DNA of 64,000 bases. Source: a virus. The notes beneath the pieces were generated by a model that saw only the letters and a list, made by a program, of their open reading frames with translations, made no database searches and was not told the origin of the DNA. The stretch spans positions 1 through 64,000 of IMG/VR virus record IMGVR_UViG_3300011189_000001. The stretch is one strand, 5' to 3'. The first letter of the stretch is position 1, and every line of letters starts with the position of its first letter. Shown one piece after another: positions 39,934-49,175 of this stretch. The position numbers were made by a program, and so were the translations under genes.

Positions 39934-41672
39934 CTATCATTTTCGTCCTCGGGCGGACGATACTCCAGATTAAGGTAATCAATCAGACGCTCTACCAAGT
40001 CTGACTGCTTGGGTAGCGCACGGCCCACTTCGGAATATGCGCTTCGGACAATCTCATTGAACATGGCGTCGTTGACGGTCATCAAATCGTCCATCAAGCG
40101 CTCTTCGACGGATTGCGGATCCAAGTTGAACAACTCCAAAATGTACCCGACCGATAGCGATCCCTTCTGATACAGATTGAACATCGCATCGAAAGTGTCT
40201 CGGTTGTCCCGAAGCGCCAATCGTGTGAAGCTCAACTGAGGGTACAATAGAACTTTGTTATCGAACTCGTCGTACTCCCAAAAACCTTTCTTCTCAGCGA
40301 CCGGTTTGAAGATGGACTCTTCCACATAGGTCTGAATACGTTCCCTATAAAGCATATACCGAGTGTTGATCACCTCGATGTTGATTCGCTCGCCGCTGTA
40401 CGAACTTTCACCGGTCAACATAGATTCAGTTACGCCAAGACCAGCAAATAGCTGCCGATCTGTAATGTCGTATTCGCTGTTGAGATCCAACAGACGGTCA
40501 CGGGCGCTGATCTCTTCCCAATTGACTTGGAAGTTCGTGATGATGCTGTAGTCCGGGTCAAGCAACGCCAAGTCTACCTGTTCGCGTAGGTCTTCCACAT
40601 CCCACTCATCCATGTCCTCGGCCCAGATAAGGCGCTTAGGAGTCATTGCACGGGATGCAATAGACGTCTGTGTCTGTCGCAACTTGTCCCGGTAAACCAA
40701 GGTGCGCAAACACCTCTGCAAGATGCTGACGCCGTGATCGTCACCGGGCGGCTTTTTACGGGCCAAATGGAATACGAACGAACCCTCATAAGGGTCGGAA
40801 CCCAAGGGAAGGTTCTCTTCATTCGAAATGTAATCGATGATCTCTTCAGGCACATCCTCTAGGGCTTCCGCTGCTGCGGGATCACCATTGAGTGCCGACT
40901 TGACCATGTTCTTGGTCTTAGCGTCCGGGACCAGTTCGATTCGTACCTTGCTTGAATACTGGAACGTCTCGATTTCCACCTGATCAGGCGGCAATAGAAT
41001 GACGCGATCCCACCCTTTGTAATTCTGTTGCTTGTAAGTCTCGATCAACTTTTCAGCGTTGTCCCGGCGTTCAAGCGACGTCGAGATTTCCCCGGTCTCG
41101 GGGTCAAGGCGGTTAACCCGTTCAAGATACACGTATTCCGGTACCTCGATATCGGTGTCTTCGGCGAAAAGGAATGCCTCGCCTACGACGTAATACTCAC
41201 GGGTAGCATCAATCAGGGCGTTAAGAAGGTCCGTGCGTGCAACCATGTCCTCAAAAAACTTGAGGATTTCCCTGTTTTTGTCCGGGTCCCGGCCTTTCGG
41301 CAACGTAAGGCGCAACTTGGAAAGCGGCAATTCCGTATGGAGATCAATCGCCTGCCCCACATACGGATCGTTGTTGTAGAAAAAACGGTAATAGGACCGC
41401 ATCTCTACAAGGTTCTGAGGCAACTCCAAGAAGTCGGTTGACAGGTGCGGCGAATAGATATTCGTCGCCGTACCCATTGCCATGCCACCGTTACCGAAGG
41501 CACCCCCACCGCTCCCGATACCACCACCACCAAACATACCCACCGCATTCGATGAGATCTTCTTGGTTCGTGGTTGGATCTCGTTCACCTCGGCCTTCTT
41601 TTGGCTACCCAAAAGGGACTGGACTTGTGAGACACTCGACACAACTACTGAATCTTTATTTTGATCTCTCAT
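39927..41672 (-). CDS. Portal protein
   Basis: 581 residues from ATG 41672 (GAGGA upstream; a further ATG at 41690 would add six). A Gly-rich N-terminus (GGGGIGSGGGAFGNGG) precedes the portal core: LVEMRSYYRFFYNNDPYVGQ, AIDLHTELPLSKLRL, IDATREYYVVGEAFLFAEDT, YLERVNRLDPETGEIS and a stem-like PKRLIWAEDMDEWDVEDLRE. A long C-terminal helical region ends in YLNLEYRPPEDENDR. The portal forms the dodecameric DNA gate at the head vertex. It sits directly downstream of the terminase block, as usual. Confidence 0.88.
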   Translation of the reverse strand: MRDQNKDSVVVSSVSQVQSLLGSQKKAEVNEIQPRTKKISSNAVGMFGGGGIGSGGGAFGNGGMAMGTATNIYSPHLSTDFLELPQNLVEMRSYYRFFYNNDPYVGQAIDLHTELPLSKLRLTLPKGRDPDKNREILKFFEDMVARTDLLNALIDATREYYVVGEAFLFAEDTDIEVPEYVYLERVNRLDPETGEISTSLERRDNAEKLIETYKQQNYKGWDRVILLPPDQVEIETFQYSSKVRIELVPDAKTKNMVKSALNGDPAAAEALEDVPEEIIDYISNEENLPLGSDPYEGSFVFHLARKKPPGDDHGVSILQRCLRTLVYRDKLRQTQTSIASRAMTPKRLIWAEDMDEWDVEDLREQVDLALLDPDYSIITNFQVNWEEISARDRLLDLNSEYDITDRQLFAGLGVTESMLTGESSYSGERINIEVINTRYMLYRERIQTYVEESIFKPVAEKKGFWEYDEFDNKVLLYPQLSFTRLALRDNRDTFDAMFNLYQKGSLSVGYILELFNLDPQSVEERLMDDLMTVNDAMFNEIVRSAYSEVGRALPKQSDLVERLIDYLNLEYRPPEDENDRW

Positions 41673-41707
41673 TTTACTTCCTCTAGGCATAGATCACCCC
41701 GTCGCCT

Positions 41708-42067
41708 TTACCGAAGGAAACGCCGAAGAACATCTTCAAGGGAATTACGGACGTCTTCAGCCTGACGCTGCACTGACTGGTCCTCTTCCCGCTGCTGTCC
41801 CTCGTTCCTACGTAATCGGGCCTCCACAACAGGGAGGCGTCTACGCATCTGGCGGATAATCGGAAAATCGTCGATCATTCCTCGCAAGGCACGAAAATAC
41901 CGCCGCTCCCGGTTCATCACCTCAAGGAGTTCAGGCTCGTCCTCGCAAGTTTTCGCTATCCGCTGCAGGATCTCGCCAAGGCTATTCACCTCGGAGCGTA
42001 TCTGTCGTAAGGCTTCATCTAATTCGCCCAAGTGATCTTGGACCTTTGGTATGTCACTGCTTTTCAT
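41708..42067 (-). CDS. Coiled-coil protein between terminase and portal
   Basis: 119 residues, ATG with AGGA upstream. Continuous amphipathic helices (DHLGELDEALRQIRSEVNSL; GEILQRIAKTCEDEPELLEV; VVEARLRRNEGQQREEDQSV) with no beta content, ending in basic DVLRRFLR. Coiled-coil proteins of this size next to the terminase could be adaptors of the packaging motor, but no evidence shows it. It overlaps the upstream gene by 14 bases. Confidence 0.65.
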   Translation of the reverse strand: MKSSDIPKVQDHLGELDEALRQIRSEVNSLGEILQRIAKTCEDEPELLEVMNRERRYFRALRGMIDDFPIIRQMRRRLPVVEARLRRNEGQQREEDQSVQRQAEDVRNSLEDVLRRFLR

Positions 42068-42296
42068 CTTCGTCCTTCTTTTTTAACTTCCGTTTCAAAT
42101 AGACTTTGCACGCTCTTCGGAGGAGATCCCACTGGTCGGTATCGCCAGCGGCTAGCCCCTCCCATAAACCACCTGCATGTTCGAACAGCCAGCCAATGGT
42201 ATTGAGGTCTTTTTGCTTGGGATTTTTATCCCCCAGCTTCCCAAGCACCTGCACCACACAGGTTTCCCAGAACCGATCTGGTGTGTCGTCACTCAT
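42054..42296 (-). CDS. Small helical protein downstream of large terminase
   Basis: 80 residues from ATG 42296 (GGTGG upstream), overlapping the terminase stop by four bases. MSDDTPDRFWETCVVQVLGK, then DLNTIGWLFEHAGGLWEGLA and a lysine-rich tail LKRKLKKKDEDEKQ. All helical; no recognised domain. Translational coupling to the large terminase suggests a related assembly role (inference). Confidence 0.6.
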   Translation of the reverse strand: MSDDTPDRFWETCVVQVLGKLGDKNPKQKDLNTIGWLFEHAGGLWEGLAAGDTDQWDLLRRACKVYLKRKLKKKDEDEKQ

Positions 42297-44302
42297 CGCT
42301 TTTTCCACCCCGGAGGCATACGGTCGCCCCGCTTGTTAGAATAGTTGTGACGCCGCTGACGCCTGCGCTGGTACTGTTGTGAGGACATGGACTTGTAGTG
42401 ATCTGCGCCCATCTCTTCGGCGATCTCACGCATACGACTCTTTGAACCAGAAATGTATTTGGGGTTCCCGACCCGGTGGAGTGTCAACCATACCGATCTT
42501 ACAAGCGCATCCGCGAAGTCATCGTGTTTGTTAGGACCGTTGGGTGCTTCAACAAGTACGACCTTCTTAGACTTCCGCTCGGCGCGTAGCTCCAACAGTT
42601 GCTTGATATAGGGTGCGTGTTTAACGTGGCCCGTACCCTCATCGAGTGCGGAATTGACGACACCGAAATCCTCATCCTCGTCCTCATCCACATCACGGAG
42701 CATATAATCGTAAAGCATGAGACGCCCGTGATACATCAAGGTCTTGAACGCATCGAACATCTGGGAGGACTCGTCCCGTGTGAACTGTTTCGATTCAAGC
42801 TGTTTCATATCCATCTTGTCGAGGGTCTGCTTGAAACTAATGCCCTGCCATTGGTCAAAAACACCGTCGACGATATAGAACCGCCGCGAAAGCTCTTTGA
42901 TCCATTCAGCCAGTGCATCGAAATCGAGAATATCAACCGTGTGCAGTTCCTTAGCGTAAGGGACAATCGGCTCTTCAAGGTGCGGGTTAAGATCGTACCA
43001 GCTTTTCCCCGCCTGCCACTCCTCGTGGTACACAAGGCGGATCTTGTCTCCGTCCGGGCGTGTCAGAGCAACGGAAGTACGGTCGCCTTTAACAGCAAGG
43101 TCAAGTCCGAGGCTGTGGGGTGTACGCGGTTTCCCACGAGGGGAAGGTCGAAGGTCACGGTCGAGGCAAACCATGAGGTCCTTTTCACGTTCGATCCACG
43201 CCATAACGCGGTCGGTGAATTCGGCCCCGAACTCCGTAGCAAACGCTACCGGATCTTTACCGTGAGCATTCTCGAGGAAACCAACAGGTACTTGAGGGTT
43301 AACTTCCCATGTGGGAGCCTGCACCATCAAGATATCACGCGATGCGGACCCTCCCACTTTAGACTGCTCATACTTATTATAGAACAATCCGTCCTTATTG
43401 AAAGGGGACGAGATCATAATGATACGTCCTTCCGAATCACGATTCAAGGTCTCCTGCTGACCATTCGGATCTGCGGGAGCGAAAGTCGCAACGGAAGGCG
43501 AGGCAGCTTGGTACACAGCATTGGCCGAAGAGTTGCCCTTCTCCTTGAAGAAAGCGACCTCATCAAGGATGATAACGATGTTGGCCAGACCACGAATACC
43601 GCTGGAAACAGACGAAAAGAACTTAATCTGTACGCTGGCACGACCACCATCGTCAGCTTCACCCGTCTGATCGATGTCATAGGGAGTCTGGAAACGGACG
43701 TAGCTTTGCGTGTCGTGGCTCAGGTACGGGGCGTAGAATTCGCAACTCTGGAAGTGGTTACGTACACCGTTGTAAAGGATCTGTGACTGATCTTTGGTGG
43801 TAGCAATGGTGGAGATTGTGATCTCGGCACCATCTTGAATCCCGTAATAGCGTTGGGGGTTGGCTTTACGTAGGAGGCGGTACACCTCGTATGCCGCGAT
43901 CATCGAAGAAATTGTGGACTTACCACTACGACGACCGATGGGTAGGACAAGTTCGTGTCGGTCGTGGTCTTGTTCTTTGATGTTACACCGGCCCTCATTA
44001 TAGAGGTACCGCATGTATTCGACTTCGGTGAACCTGTAATAGTCGTCGGGCTTGGCGCTCTGTGCTTGACGCCACGTCTTAGGTACCTTGATGTTGCGGG
44101 TTGAGTCGTCGAGCGGGAGGTTGTAGAACGCTTTTAGGAGAAACTTCTGGACAGGGAATAGCGACATGCCGCAGATCTCTTGGGAAAACCCCAGACCAAA
44201 CGGCGATTCAACGAACTCAATAATATTGAGTACTTTTTGGGTGTCGTAATCCCCTTCAGAGGATTTGCGTCCGACTTGACGAAAGAGATCTGCCATCGAC
44301 AT
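42293..44302 (-). CDS. terL: Terminase large subunit (ATPase and nuclease)
   Basis: 669 residues. ATPase domain: Walker A PIGRRSGKST (121-130), Walker B NIVIILDEVAFF (241-252) with catalytic Glu, and coupling motif MISSPFNKDG (296-305). Nuclease domain: first acidic residue D401 in LGLDLAVKGD, second D479 in YIVDGVFDQW, third D594/D595 in KHDDFADAL, the RNase H-like arrangement of large terminases. Drives DNA translocation into the prohead through the portal and cuts the concatemer. The upstream gene is the small-subunit candidate. Length is near that of large-myovirus subunits. Confidence 0.95.
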   Translation of the reverse strand: MSMADLFRQVGRKSSEGDYDTQKVLNIIEFVESPFGLGFSQEICGMSLFPVQKFLLKAFYNLPLDDSTRNIKVPKTWRQAQSAKPDDYYRFTEVEYMRYLYNEGRCNIKEQDHDRHELVLPIGRRSGKSTISSMIAAYEVYRLLRKANPQRYYGIQDGAEITISTIATTKDQSQILYNGVRNHFQSCEFYAPYLSHDTQSYVRFQTPYDIDQTGEADDGGRASVQIKFFSSVSSGIRGLANIVIILDEVAFFKEKGNSSANAVYQAASPSVATFAPADPNGQQETLNRDSEGRIIMISSPFNKDGLFYNKYEQSKVGGSASRDILMVQAPTWEVNPQVPVGFLENAHGKDPVAFATEFGAEFTDRVMAWIEREKDLMVCLDRDLRPSPRGKPRTPHSLGLDLAVKGDRTSVALTRPDGDKIRLVYHEEWQAGKSWYDLNPHLEEPIVPYAKELHTVDILDFDALAEWIKELSRRFYIVDGVFDQWQGISFKQTLDKMDMKQLESKQFTRDESSQMFDAFKTLMYHGRLMLYDYMLRDVDEDEDEDFGVVNSALDEGTGHVKHAPYIKQLLELRAERKSKKVVLVEAPNGPNKHDDFADALVRSVWLTLHRVGNPKYISGSKSRMREIAEEMGADHYKSMSSQQYQRRRQRRHNYSNKRGDRMPPGWKKR

Positions 44303-44358
44303 GAGTGATCACCTTTTCCATAGAGCCTCAATCGTAGGTAGTAATAGTAGTCGCTAGC

Positions 44359-44919
44359 TCAAACCTCAGATTTGATATAGCGGAGTGCTTCGTCTTCCCA
44401 ATCTTCGAATTCTTCACCGGCGACCTGAAAGAGGCGCTGAATTTGCTCCTCTGACATGCCCGCCCCTTCACAACACCTTCTGAATTTCATCGCCCAAAAT
44501 TCAAAGAGCTTCTGGAACTTCTTGCTCTTGAAATCGAACGTGTCTTTGACTACCGAATCCCGCTTTCGCAGGTACGTGTCAATGATAGCTTTCGTGGCGT
44601 TGATTTTCTTCGAAGAGATCCCGGTAGTGTCGTTACCTTTGCGCTCCGCTTCACCACGCTCAAAATCAAGACTCGAAGCCTCTTTAGCAAGTTCAAGCAT
44701 CGCCACATCGAGAACGTCCAAGCTATCCGCATCTTGAGTAATCTGCTGGATAAGCGGGTCGCTTTCCCGGTGCTTTTGCTTGTTCTTCATGAGTTGGGCA
44801 ACTTCAGGCGTCGTCGGCTTGATAGGAATCTTAGGTGGACGCCCCCGCCCTCGCTTCTTCTCTTTCTTTTCGAGCGTAACGACTTGCACCTGTAGCTCTT
44901 TGGTCCGATCGTCGCTCAT
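44359..44919 (-). CDS. Probable terminase small subunit, AT-hook-like motif
   Basis: 186 residues, ATG with AAAGGGAG upstream, located directly before the large terminase. An AT-hook-like KKRGRGRPPKIPIK lies near residue 25. The remainder is helical: LDVAMLELAKEASSLDFERG, SSKKINATKAIIDTYLRKRD and SEEQIQRLFQVAGEEFEDWE. Small terminases bind pac or cos DNA and are coded before the large subunit. Position and DNA-binding motif support this, but no family signature was found. Confidence 0.55.
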   Translation of the reverse strand: MSDDRTKELQVQVVTLEKKEKKRGRGRPPKIPIKPTTPEVAQLMKNKQKHRESDPLIQQITQDADSLDVLDVAMLELAKEASSLDFERGEAERKGNDTTGISSKKINATKAIIDTYLRKRDSVVKDTFDFKSKKFQKLFEFWAMKFRRCCEGAGMSEEQIQRLFQVAGEEFEDWEDEALRYIKSEV

Positions 44920-44931
44920 ACGTAACTCCCT

Positions 44932-47901
44932 TTATTCGATATTGAAACCGTCACCGAATTCCACATCAAGTGTCGGTGATGGGCCTCCGTGAAACTCAAT
45001 CTCGTTGATCGAACCATCGGAAGCAACGCCTCCAAGTTCGAACTCGGACATTTGGTCTTTACCGTCGATGCCGCCTTCGGATGGCGTATCAATCTGTTCG
45101 AGGGCCTTTTTCTCGGCGGCCTTTTTCTTTTCGACGATTTCGCGGACAGCGGCATGGTTAACCTGCTTTTCGCTTTGATCACCATAAAATGCCTGTAGAC
45201 CCGTCTCGTGCATCTGAACCTCGTTAGCGGGTTCGGACGTATAAGCAATCCGGGTCTTGGTCCGGGGATCTACATCCATCATACGGATACGCTTGGCGTC
45301 CCGCTCCGTAAGCTGGCCATTGCTGACCCGATATTGGAGGGCCGCGTTTACCGTTTCATCCGTATAGACCGGATCGTCTACGAGCTTCTTGCTGTAAAGC
45401 AAGCATCGGCCAATTTTGTTGTAAATACACCCTTGGCACTTGGACCCTTTTACGATCTGCTGCACCGAAGCGCTGATATCTTGCGTACCTTCGTTGCAAG
45501 AGTCGTAGCTGTCCGCCGTGCTGTAGGCACGACCGTAAAGCCCTTCCTCTTCGCGGAAAGCAATAATGACCGGCGCATCTTCAAGGAGGTCCGTATACGG
45601 GAAAGCCAACTTCAGGGCATCGGCCAATGCCGAACCGTACTTGCCCTTCATCATTTGATCCCGAAGCCACTTGCCCATCTTAGTGCGGGCCATGCGACGA
45701 GACGGAGGCTTGAGTCCGTTCGGTTTGTAGTTGTCGTCCAGAACCGCCGATAGAATTTCCAAAGCATCGGATTTCGCCGTCTTGGATGTATCGAGGTTGG
45801 ATGCAACCTTACCGTCGTTTTGCATATACAGACGCTTGATACGATCAAGGCCAATACGCTTTTGCAGGGAAGCCAACAGGTGCGCGCCGCCTTCCTCTTT
45901 GAGGTAATCCTCAAGGGTTTCGAACGCCCGCGCCTGTTTCTTGCTCTTGAGCGAATCCATAAAGTCGTTGACTTGCTCGTCGCTGACTTCAACCTGTGGA
46001 TTAATCTGGTACGGTGTATTGTGGACCGCAGCTTTGCCCTTCACAGGCATTGAGAACGCTTTCCGGGCGAAGGCCATTACCTTGCCTTCGGAAGTTTGCG
46101 AAAGCCGGGAGACGACGTTTCGTAGCGTCTGAGTGTATGCTGGGTCGGTATCAATCCCTTTAATTTTCGCAACACGCTTCGCAATCAAAGCGTGGACCTC
46201 GGGCTTCTTGAAAAAGCCCTTCCGGTTGTTCGGGGTGAGGAGTGGCAATTCTTTGACTGCCGGATTCGCCGCTGCAGCCGCCTCTACTTCCCGAGGGGTA
46301 GCAAGAGACGTGTCGACGTACAGGCGGCCCAGCAAGTGCAAGTGCTTACTTAGCTTGGAAAGCCGGTCGTCCTGCTTAATAAGGGTCGCGACCTTGTTTC
46401 CGTGATCACCACGAAGCATCCGCCCAACGAGATCTTTAGTGTTGGAAATTTTCGTCGGGTTTTCGACGACCACCCGCTTACGATCTGCTTTCCGAAGCTG
46501 GCTATCAGCCTGTTCGGAAGAGATACCGTGTGTCGGGTCGTAAATAACCGTTGCCTGATACTTGCTTACTTCCTTCGGCACCGGCTTCTTGTAGACCTTC
46601 TGAGCGAAGGCACGAACATCCGCTTCGTCGGATTTCTTGAGGCGAGCGAACAGCTTCTTGAACAGGGCCTTTTTCGTATTGTCTAGCTTGCGGCCTTGCT
46701 TCGTAAGGAAAAACCGACTGATCGTATGCAAAAGCGCCTTGTCCGAACGAATGTCCAGAGACGGTGCATGTGCATAACGCTTATCCAACTCGGACTCTTC
46801 GAAAGGGATTCCCACGATCAGTGGAGGCAGATTATCTGCGGCCCCTTGCTTTTCGAAAAGGTCGATGAATTGCGAAGCCACCTTGTACGTCGGGAAATAC
46901 GATAGGTCGAGGTACAGTTGCCCGAGGACATATAGCTCATCCTTCAACGAAGCAACTGCGGGGTCCGAGGCAAGAAGATCACGAACAGCGGGTCCGTGGT
47001 TGCCGCGCATCATGTCCACAGCGAGGCGAAGCACCTTCTTTCGGTTGACAGTATTAGCTACGATCTCACGCTTGATATCAGCGGACCGCAACTGATCCAT
47101 CGCATCTTCGTAGGTTACGCCAGCCGTGGGGTCCGGTACGATGGGCTTACCATCGAGTGCGTCGGACTCCGGGATGGGCGAAGCTAGAAGTGCTTTTTGC
47201 AACCGGGCCTTGACCGGGAGGTTCTGGATACCATCAAGATCCTTGCGCTCCATGTGGATACCATCGAGGTACTCTTCCCACAGGTCTTTGGTGTAATCGA
47301 CTTCAAGGACGATTTCCTTTTGGAATACCGAACAGCGACCTTTACGGTTGTGGATGCAATCACCACACTGGCTCTTTGCCAGAACGTACTTGGCGTTCCG
47401 TGTGTTCGCCGTCAGACCCTTCTGAGGGCCGCCCTTGTAACAGTCTTCGAAAAGCTCGGAATCAATATAAACCGAACCGAGGAGGCCCCTTTCACTGAGG
47501 ACGCCACGGACGGCTTTTTTCGACATGGAAAGGACTTCCGCATCGAAATTACTCTTGAGGATCTGAATTACATCGGGACCGGAGACGCCCGCCTGAACGT
47601 GGCGCTTGGCGAATTTTTCGACGATAGCAACCGCATCATCACCAGAGATTTCACCGGGAATGCTCCGCTCACTCCAGAAAGGGGTACGAGCGTTTGCGGG
47701 TTCGCGGTTTTCTGGCGACAGCCGATACTTATCGGCCTCCGTCAAATCTTTCCACTGTGCCTCAAGCTCAGGAACAGCATCCAAGTTTTGCTTCGGTAGC
47801 GCCTCAGTAGCGCGGTACTCATCTTCATCAACATCAAGCCAATCAAGATCCGATACCGGCTCATCCTCAAGGATAGCTCCGATGTCTCCTAAATCTGCCA
47901 T
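44932..47901 (-). CDS. Large repeat protein with two Cys modules
   Basis: 989 residues, ATG with AAAGGAG upstream. Two Cys modules, CGDCIHNRKGRCSVFQKEI (about 178-196) and CQGCIYNKIGRCLLYSKKL (about 832-850), share the pattern CxxCxxNxxGRC and probably bind zinc. Between them is a tandem pair of helical units: KREIVANTVNRKKVLRLAVD ... LGQLYLDLSYF and KRVVVENPTKISNTKDLVGR ... LGRLYVDTSLA. The N- and C-terminal parts are acidic. It lies just upstream of the terminase genes. The size and modular repeats suggest a structural or packaging scaffold, but no family was recognised. Confidence 0.65.
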   Translation of the reverse strand: MADLGDIGAILEDEPVSDLDWLDVDEDEYRATEALPKQNLDAVPELEAQWKDLTEADKYRLSPENREPANARTPFWSERSIPGEISGDDAVAIVEKFAKRHVQAGVSGPDVIQILKSNFDAEVLSMSKKAVRGVLSERGLLGSVYIDSELFEDCYKGGPQKGLTANTRNAKYVLAKSQCGDCIHNRKGRCSVFQKEIVLEVDYTKDLWEEYLDGIHMERKDLDGIQNLPVKARLQKALLASPIPESDALDGKPIVPDPTAGVTYEDAMDQLRSADIKREIVANTVNRKKVLRLAVDMMRGNHGPAVRDLLASDPAVASLKDELYVLGQLYLDLSYFPTYKVASQFIDLFEKQGAADNLPPLIVGIPFEESELDKRYAHAPSLDIRSDKALLHTISRFFLTKQGRKLDNTKKALFKKLFARLKKSDEADVRAFAQKVYKKPVPKEVSKYQATVIYDPTHGISSEQADSQLRKADRKRVVVENPTKISNTKDLVGRMLRGDHGNKVATLIKQDDRLSKLSKHLHLLGRLYVDTSLATPREVEAAAAANPAVKELPLLTPNNRKGFFKKPEVHALIAKRVAKIKGIDTDPAYTQTLRNVVSRLSQTSEGKVMAFARKAFSMPVKGKAAVHNTPYQINPQVEVSDEQVNDFMDSLKSKKQARAFETLEDYLKEEGGAHLLASLQKRIGLDRIKRLYMQNDGKVASNLDTSKTAKSDALEILSAVLDDNYKPNGLKPPSRRMARTKMGKWLRDQMMKGKYGSALADALKLAFPYTDLLEDAPVIIAFREEEGLYGRAYSTADSYDSCNEGTQDISASVQQIVKGSKCQGCIYNKIGRCLLYSKKLVDDPVYTDETVNAALQYRVSNGQLTERDAKRIRMMDVDPRTKTRIAYTSEPANEVQMHETGLQAFYGDQSEKQVNHAAVREIVEKKKAAEKKALEQIDTPSEGGIDGKDQMSEFELGGVASDGSINEIEFHGGPSPTLDVEFGDGFNIE

Positions 47902-47913
47902 GTGTGATCTCCT

Positions 47914-47997
47914 TTAGGATTCGGCGTCGACCAGACAAACCAGCAAAGCCATTCCCTTATCTACAAAGTCCAGATTCTTTAACGCACGCTCGAACAT
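47914..47997 (-). CDS. Possible very small ORF in gap
   Basis: 27 residues from ATG 47997 to TAA at 47914, MFERALKNLDFVDKGMALLV CLVDAES, with AGAAGG three bases upstream. The gap 47902-48057 is AT-richer than the surrounding sequence and holds nothing else recognisable. The short length and suboptimal spacing make this uncertain. Confidence 0.25.
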   Translation of the reverse strand: MFERALKNLDFVDKGMALLVCLVDAES

Positions 47998-48057
47998 CAA
48001 CCTTCTGAACTCCGAAAATATGCGAGGATCACCCGGTACGACGTTCGTTTCCTAACC

Positions 48058-48621
48058 TCATTTCCCTTGCTTTTCAGCAACGTCGTCTTCAACATGCTCT
48101 TCGTACTCCTCTTCGAAAAACCCTTCCGGGTCGTCAGTAATCTCTTGGGAGTCAGAAAGCATCTCTTCGACTTCGGCCTCATCATCCTCGTCTACATCGA
48201 CAGCATCTGGCTGCCAGTGAGGGCCGCGAAGTTCGTCATTGATCGTATCTTGAATACCGGAAAGGGTTTCAAGCGAAGTGTTGAGGTCGGACCGCATATC
48301 TTTGATATCTTGGATGTAGCCCTTTCCACCCAACTTACCATCCGGGCTGATCGACACGGCTTTGATCTTTGTGAAACTGCTGTACGCCGAAACCATGTGC
48401 CCCAGAGCACACGAAATGGACCACAAGACTTTTGCCAGAGGCTTCTTAGCCTTTGGATCAAAGTCGTAGTTCCTCGGCATAGCACGACCATCAGGACCTG
48501 TGTCCTTGATGAATCGGACTTCGCCCGCAGTGCGAACCATGCCGGTCTTCTCAAAGAGATACTGAGAAGCCACACGCTCCGCAATCCGCTTTTCCCTATT
48601 GCTGTATGGCTTGTTGCTCAT
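48058..48621 (-). CDS. Class B leader protein, acidic C-terminus
   Basis: 187 residues from ATG 48621 (AAGG upstream; nine earlier residues are rejected for lack of a binding site). Leader: NREKRIAERVASQYLFEKTG then MVRTAGEVRF, with a possible processing site RTAG. The body has VLWSISCALGHMVSAYSSFT and a helical NTSLETLSGIQDTINDELR, then a strongly acidic tail (AVDVDEDDEAEVEEMLSDSQ). It overlaps no neighbour by more than a few bases. Unknown function. Confidence 0.7.
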   Translation of the reverse strand: MSNKPYSNREKRIAERVASQYLFEKTGMVRTAGEVRFIKDTGPDGRAMPRNYDFDPKAKKPLAKVLWSISCALGHMVSAYSSFTKIKAVSISPDGKLGGKGYIQDIKDMRSDLNTSLETLSGIQDTINDELRGPHWQPDAVDVDEDDEAEVEEMLSDSQEITDDPEGFFEEEYEEHVEDDVAEKQGK

Positions 48622-48622
48622 A

Positions 48623-48919
48623 TCAGACCTTGAGGGGATTGCCTTCATCGTCGAAAAGGCGCTCGATTACCCAATCGCCCTCTTCGCTCTGCTTGAGCGA
48701 CCAGAGATCACGCTCCGATTTACGGATCAGCGTATCACTTGCGACCCGACTGAAGCCCTGAAGTTGCTCTACGTTGGCAATGCGAATTCGCTTAGGCTCT
48801 TCAATCTCCGCCCCCACCAATTCACGAATGTCAACGGCTTCAGCATCGTCCCCAAGGTATGCATCCATCCCCGAGGATTGCATCATTACTTCGCCGAGAT
48901 CAAAATCTTTATAGTCCAT
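48623..48919 (-). CDS. Small phage structural-type protein
   Basis: 98 residues from ATG 48919, AAGGGG upstream. It begins MDYKDFDLGEVMMQSSGMDA and ends with a compact motif: FSRVASDTLIRKSERDLWSL, KQSEEGDWVIERLFDDEG. The LIxKSxxDLWxL...W.I.RL.D..G end recurs in many phage virion-associated proteins and probably forms a small beta domain. It starts one base from the upstream gene's stop region. Function unknown. Confidence 0.65.
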   Translation of the reverse strand: MDYKDFDLGEVMMQSSGMDAYLGDDAEAVDIRELVGAEIEEPKRIRIANVEQLQGFSRVASDTLIRKSERDLWSLKQSEEGDWVIERLFDDEGNPLKV

Positions 48920-48929
48920 TGTGTGCCCC

Positions 48930-49175
48930 TTAAAAGCCCGAAAAGTCGAGTCCCTTCTTTCTGGCCCGCTCTTGAATCTTCTGGACCACTTCATGGTCCG
49001 TCGACAGAAAGGTCACGTAATCAAAACCACGACTACATGAGAGCTTTTTGCCGAAGCTAGACTTGGCGGTGCTCATGAATCCGGTAAGCCCCTGCTCATC
49101 TAGGAAGTAAACCGTAACGGTCGAAGCGACCTTGGAAACCTCATCCAGATAAGCTGCGGCAACCTTCTTCGACAT
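48930..49175 (-). CDS. Small class B leader protein
   Basis: 81 residues from ATG 49175. Longer frames start at 49202 or 49211 but have no better binding site; the leader begins at this ATG: MSKKVAAAYLDEVSKVASTV. The body is a small alpha/beta domain (VTVYFLDEQGLTGFMSTAKS, FDYVTFLSTDHEVVQKIQER) ending RARKKGLDFSGF. Start choice is uncertain. An AT-rich element CTGTTTATATGT (minus strand, 49248-49259) precedes it. Confidence 0.6.
   Translation of the reverse strand: MSKKVAAAYLDEVSKVASTVTVYFLDEQGLTGFMSTAKSSFGKKLSCSRGFDYVTFLSTDHEVVQKIQERARKKGLDFSGF

Noticed and set aside
42599-43786. Plus-strand open frame of 395 codons opposite the terminase
   Set aside because: The minus strand there encodes the terminase with all motifs; the plus-strand frame is a shadow.
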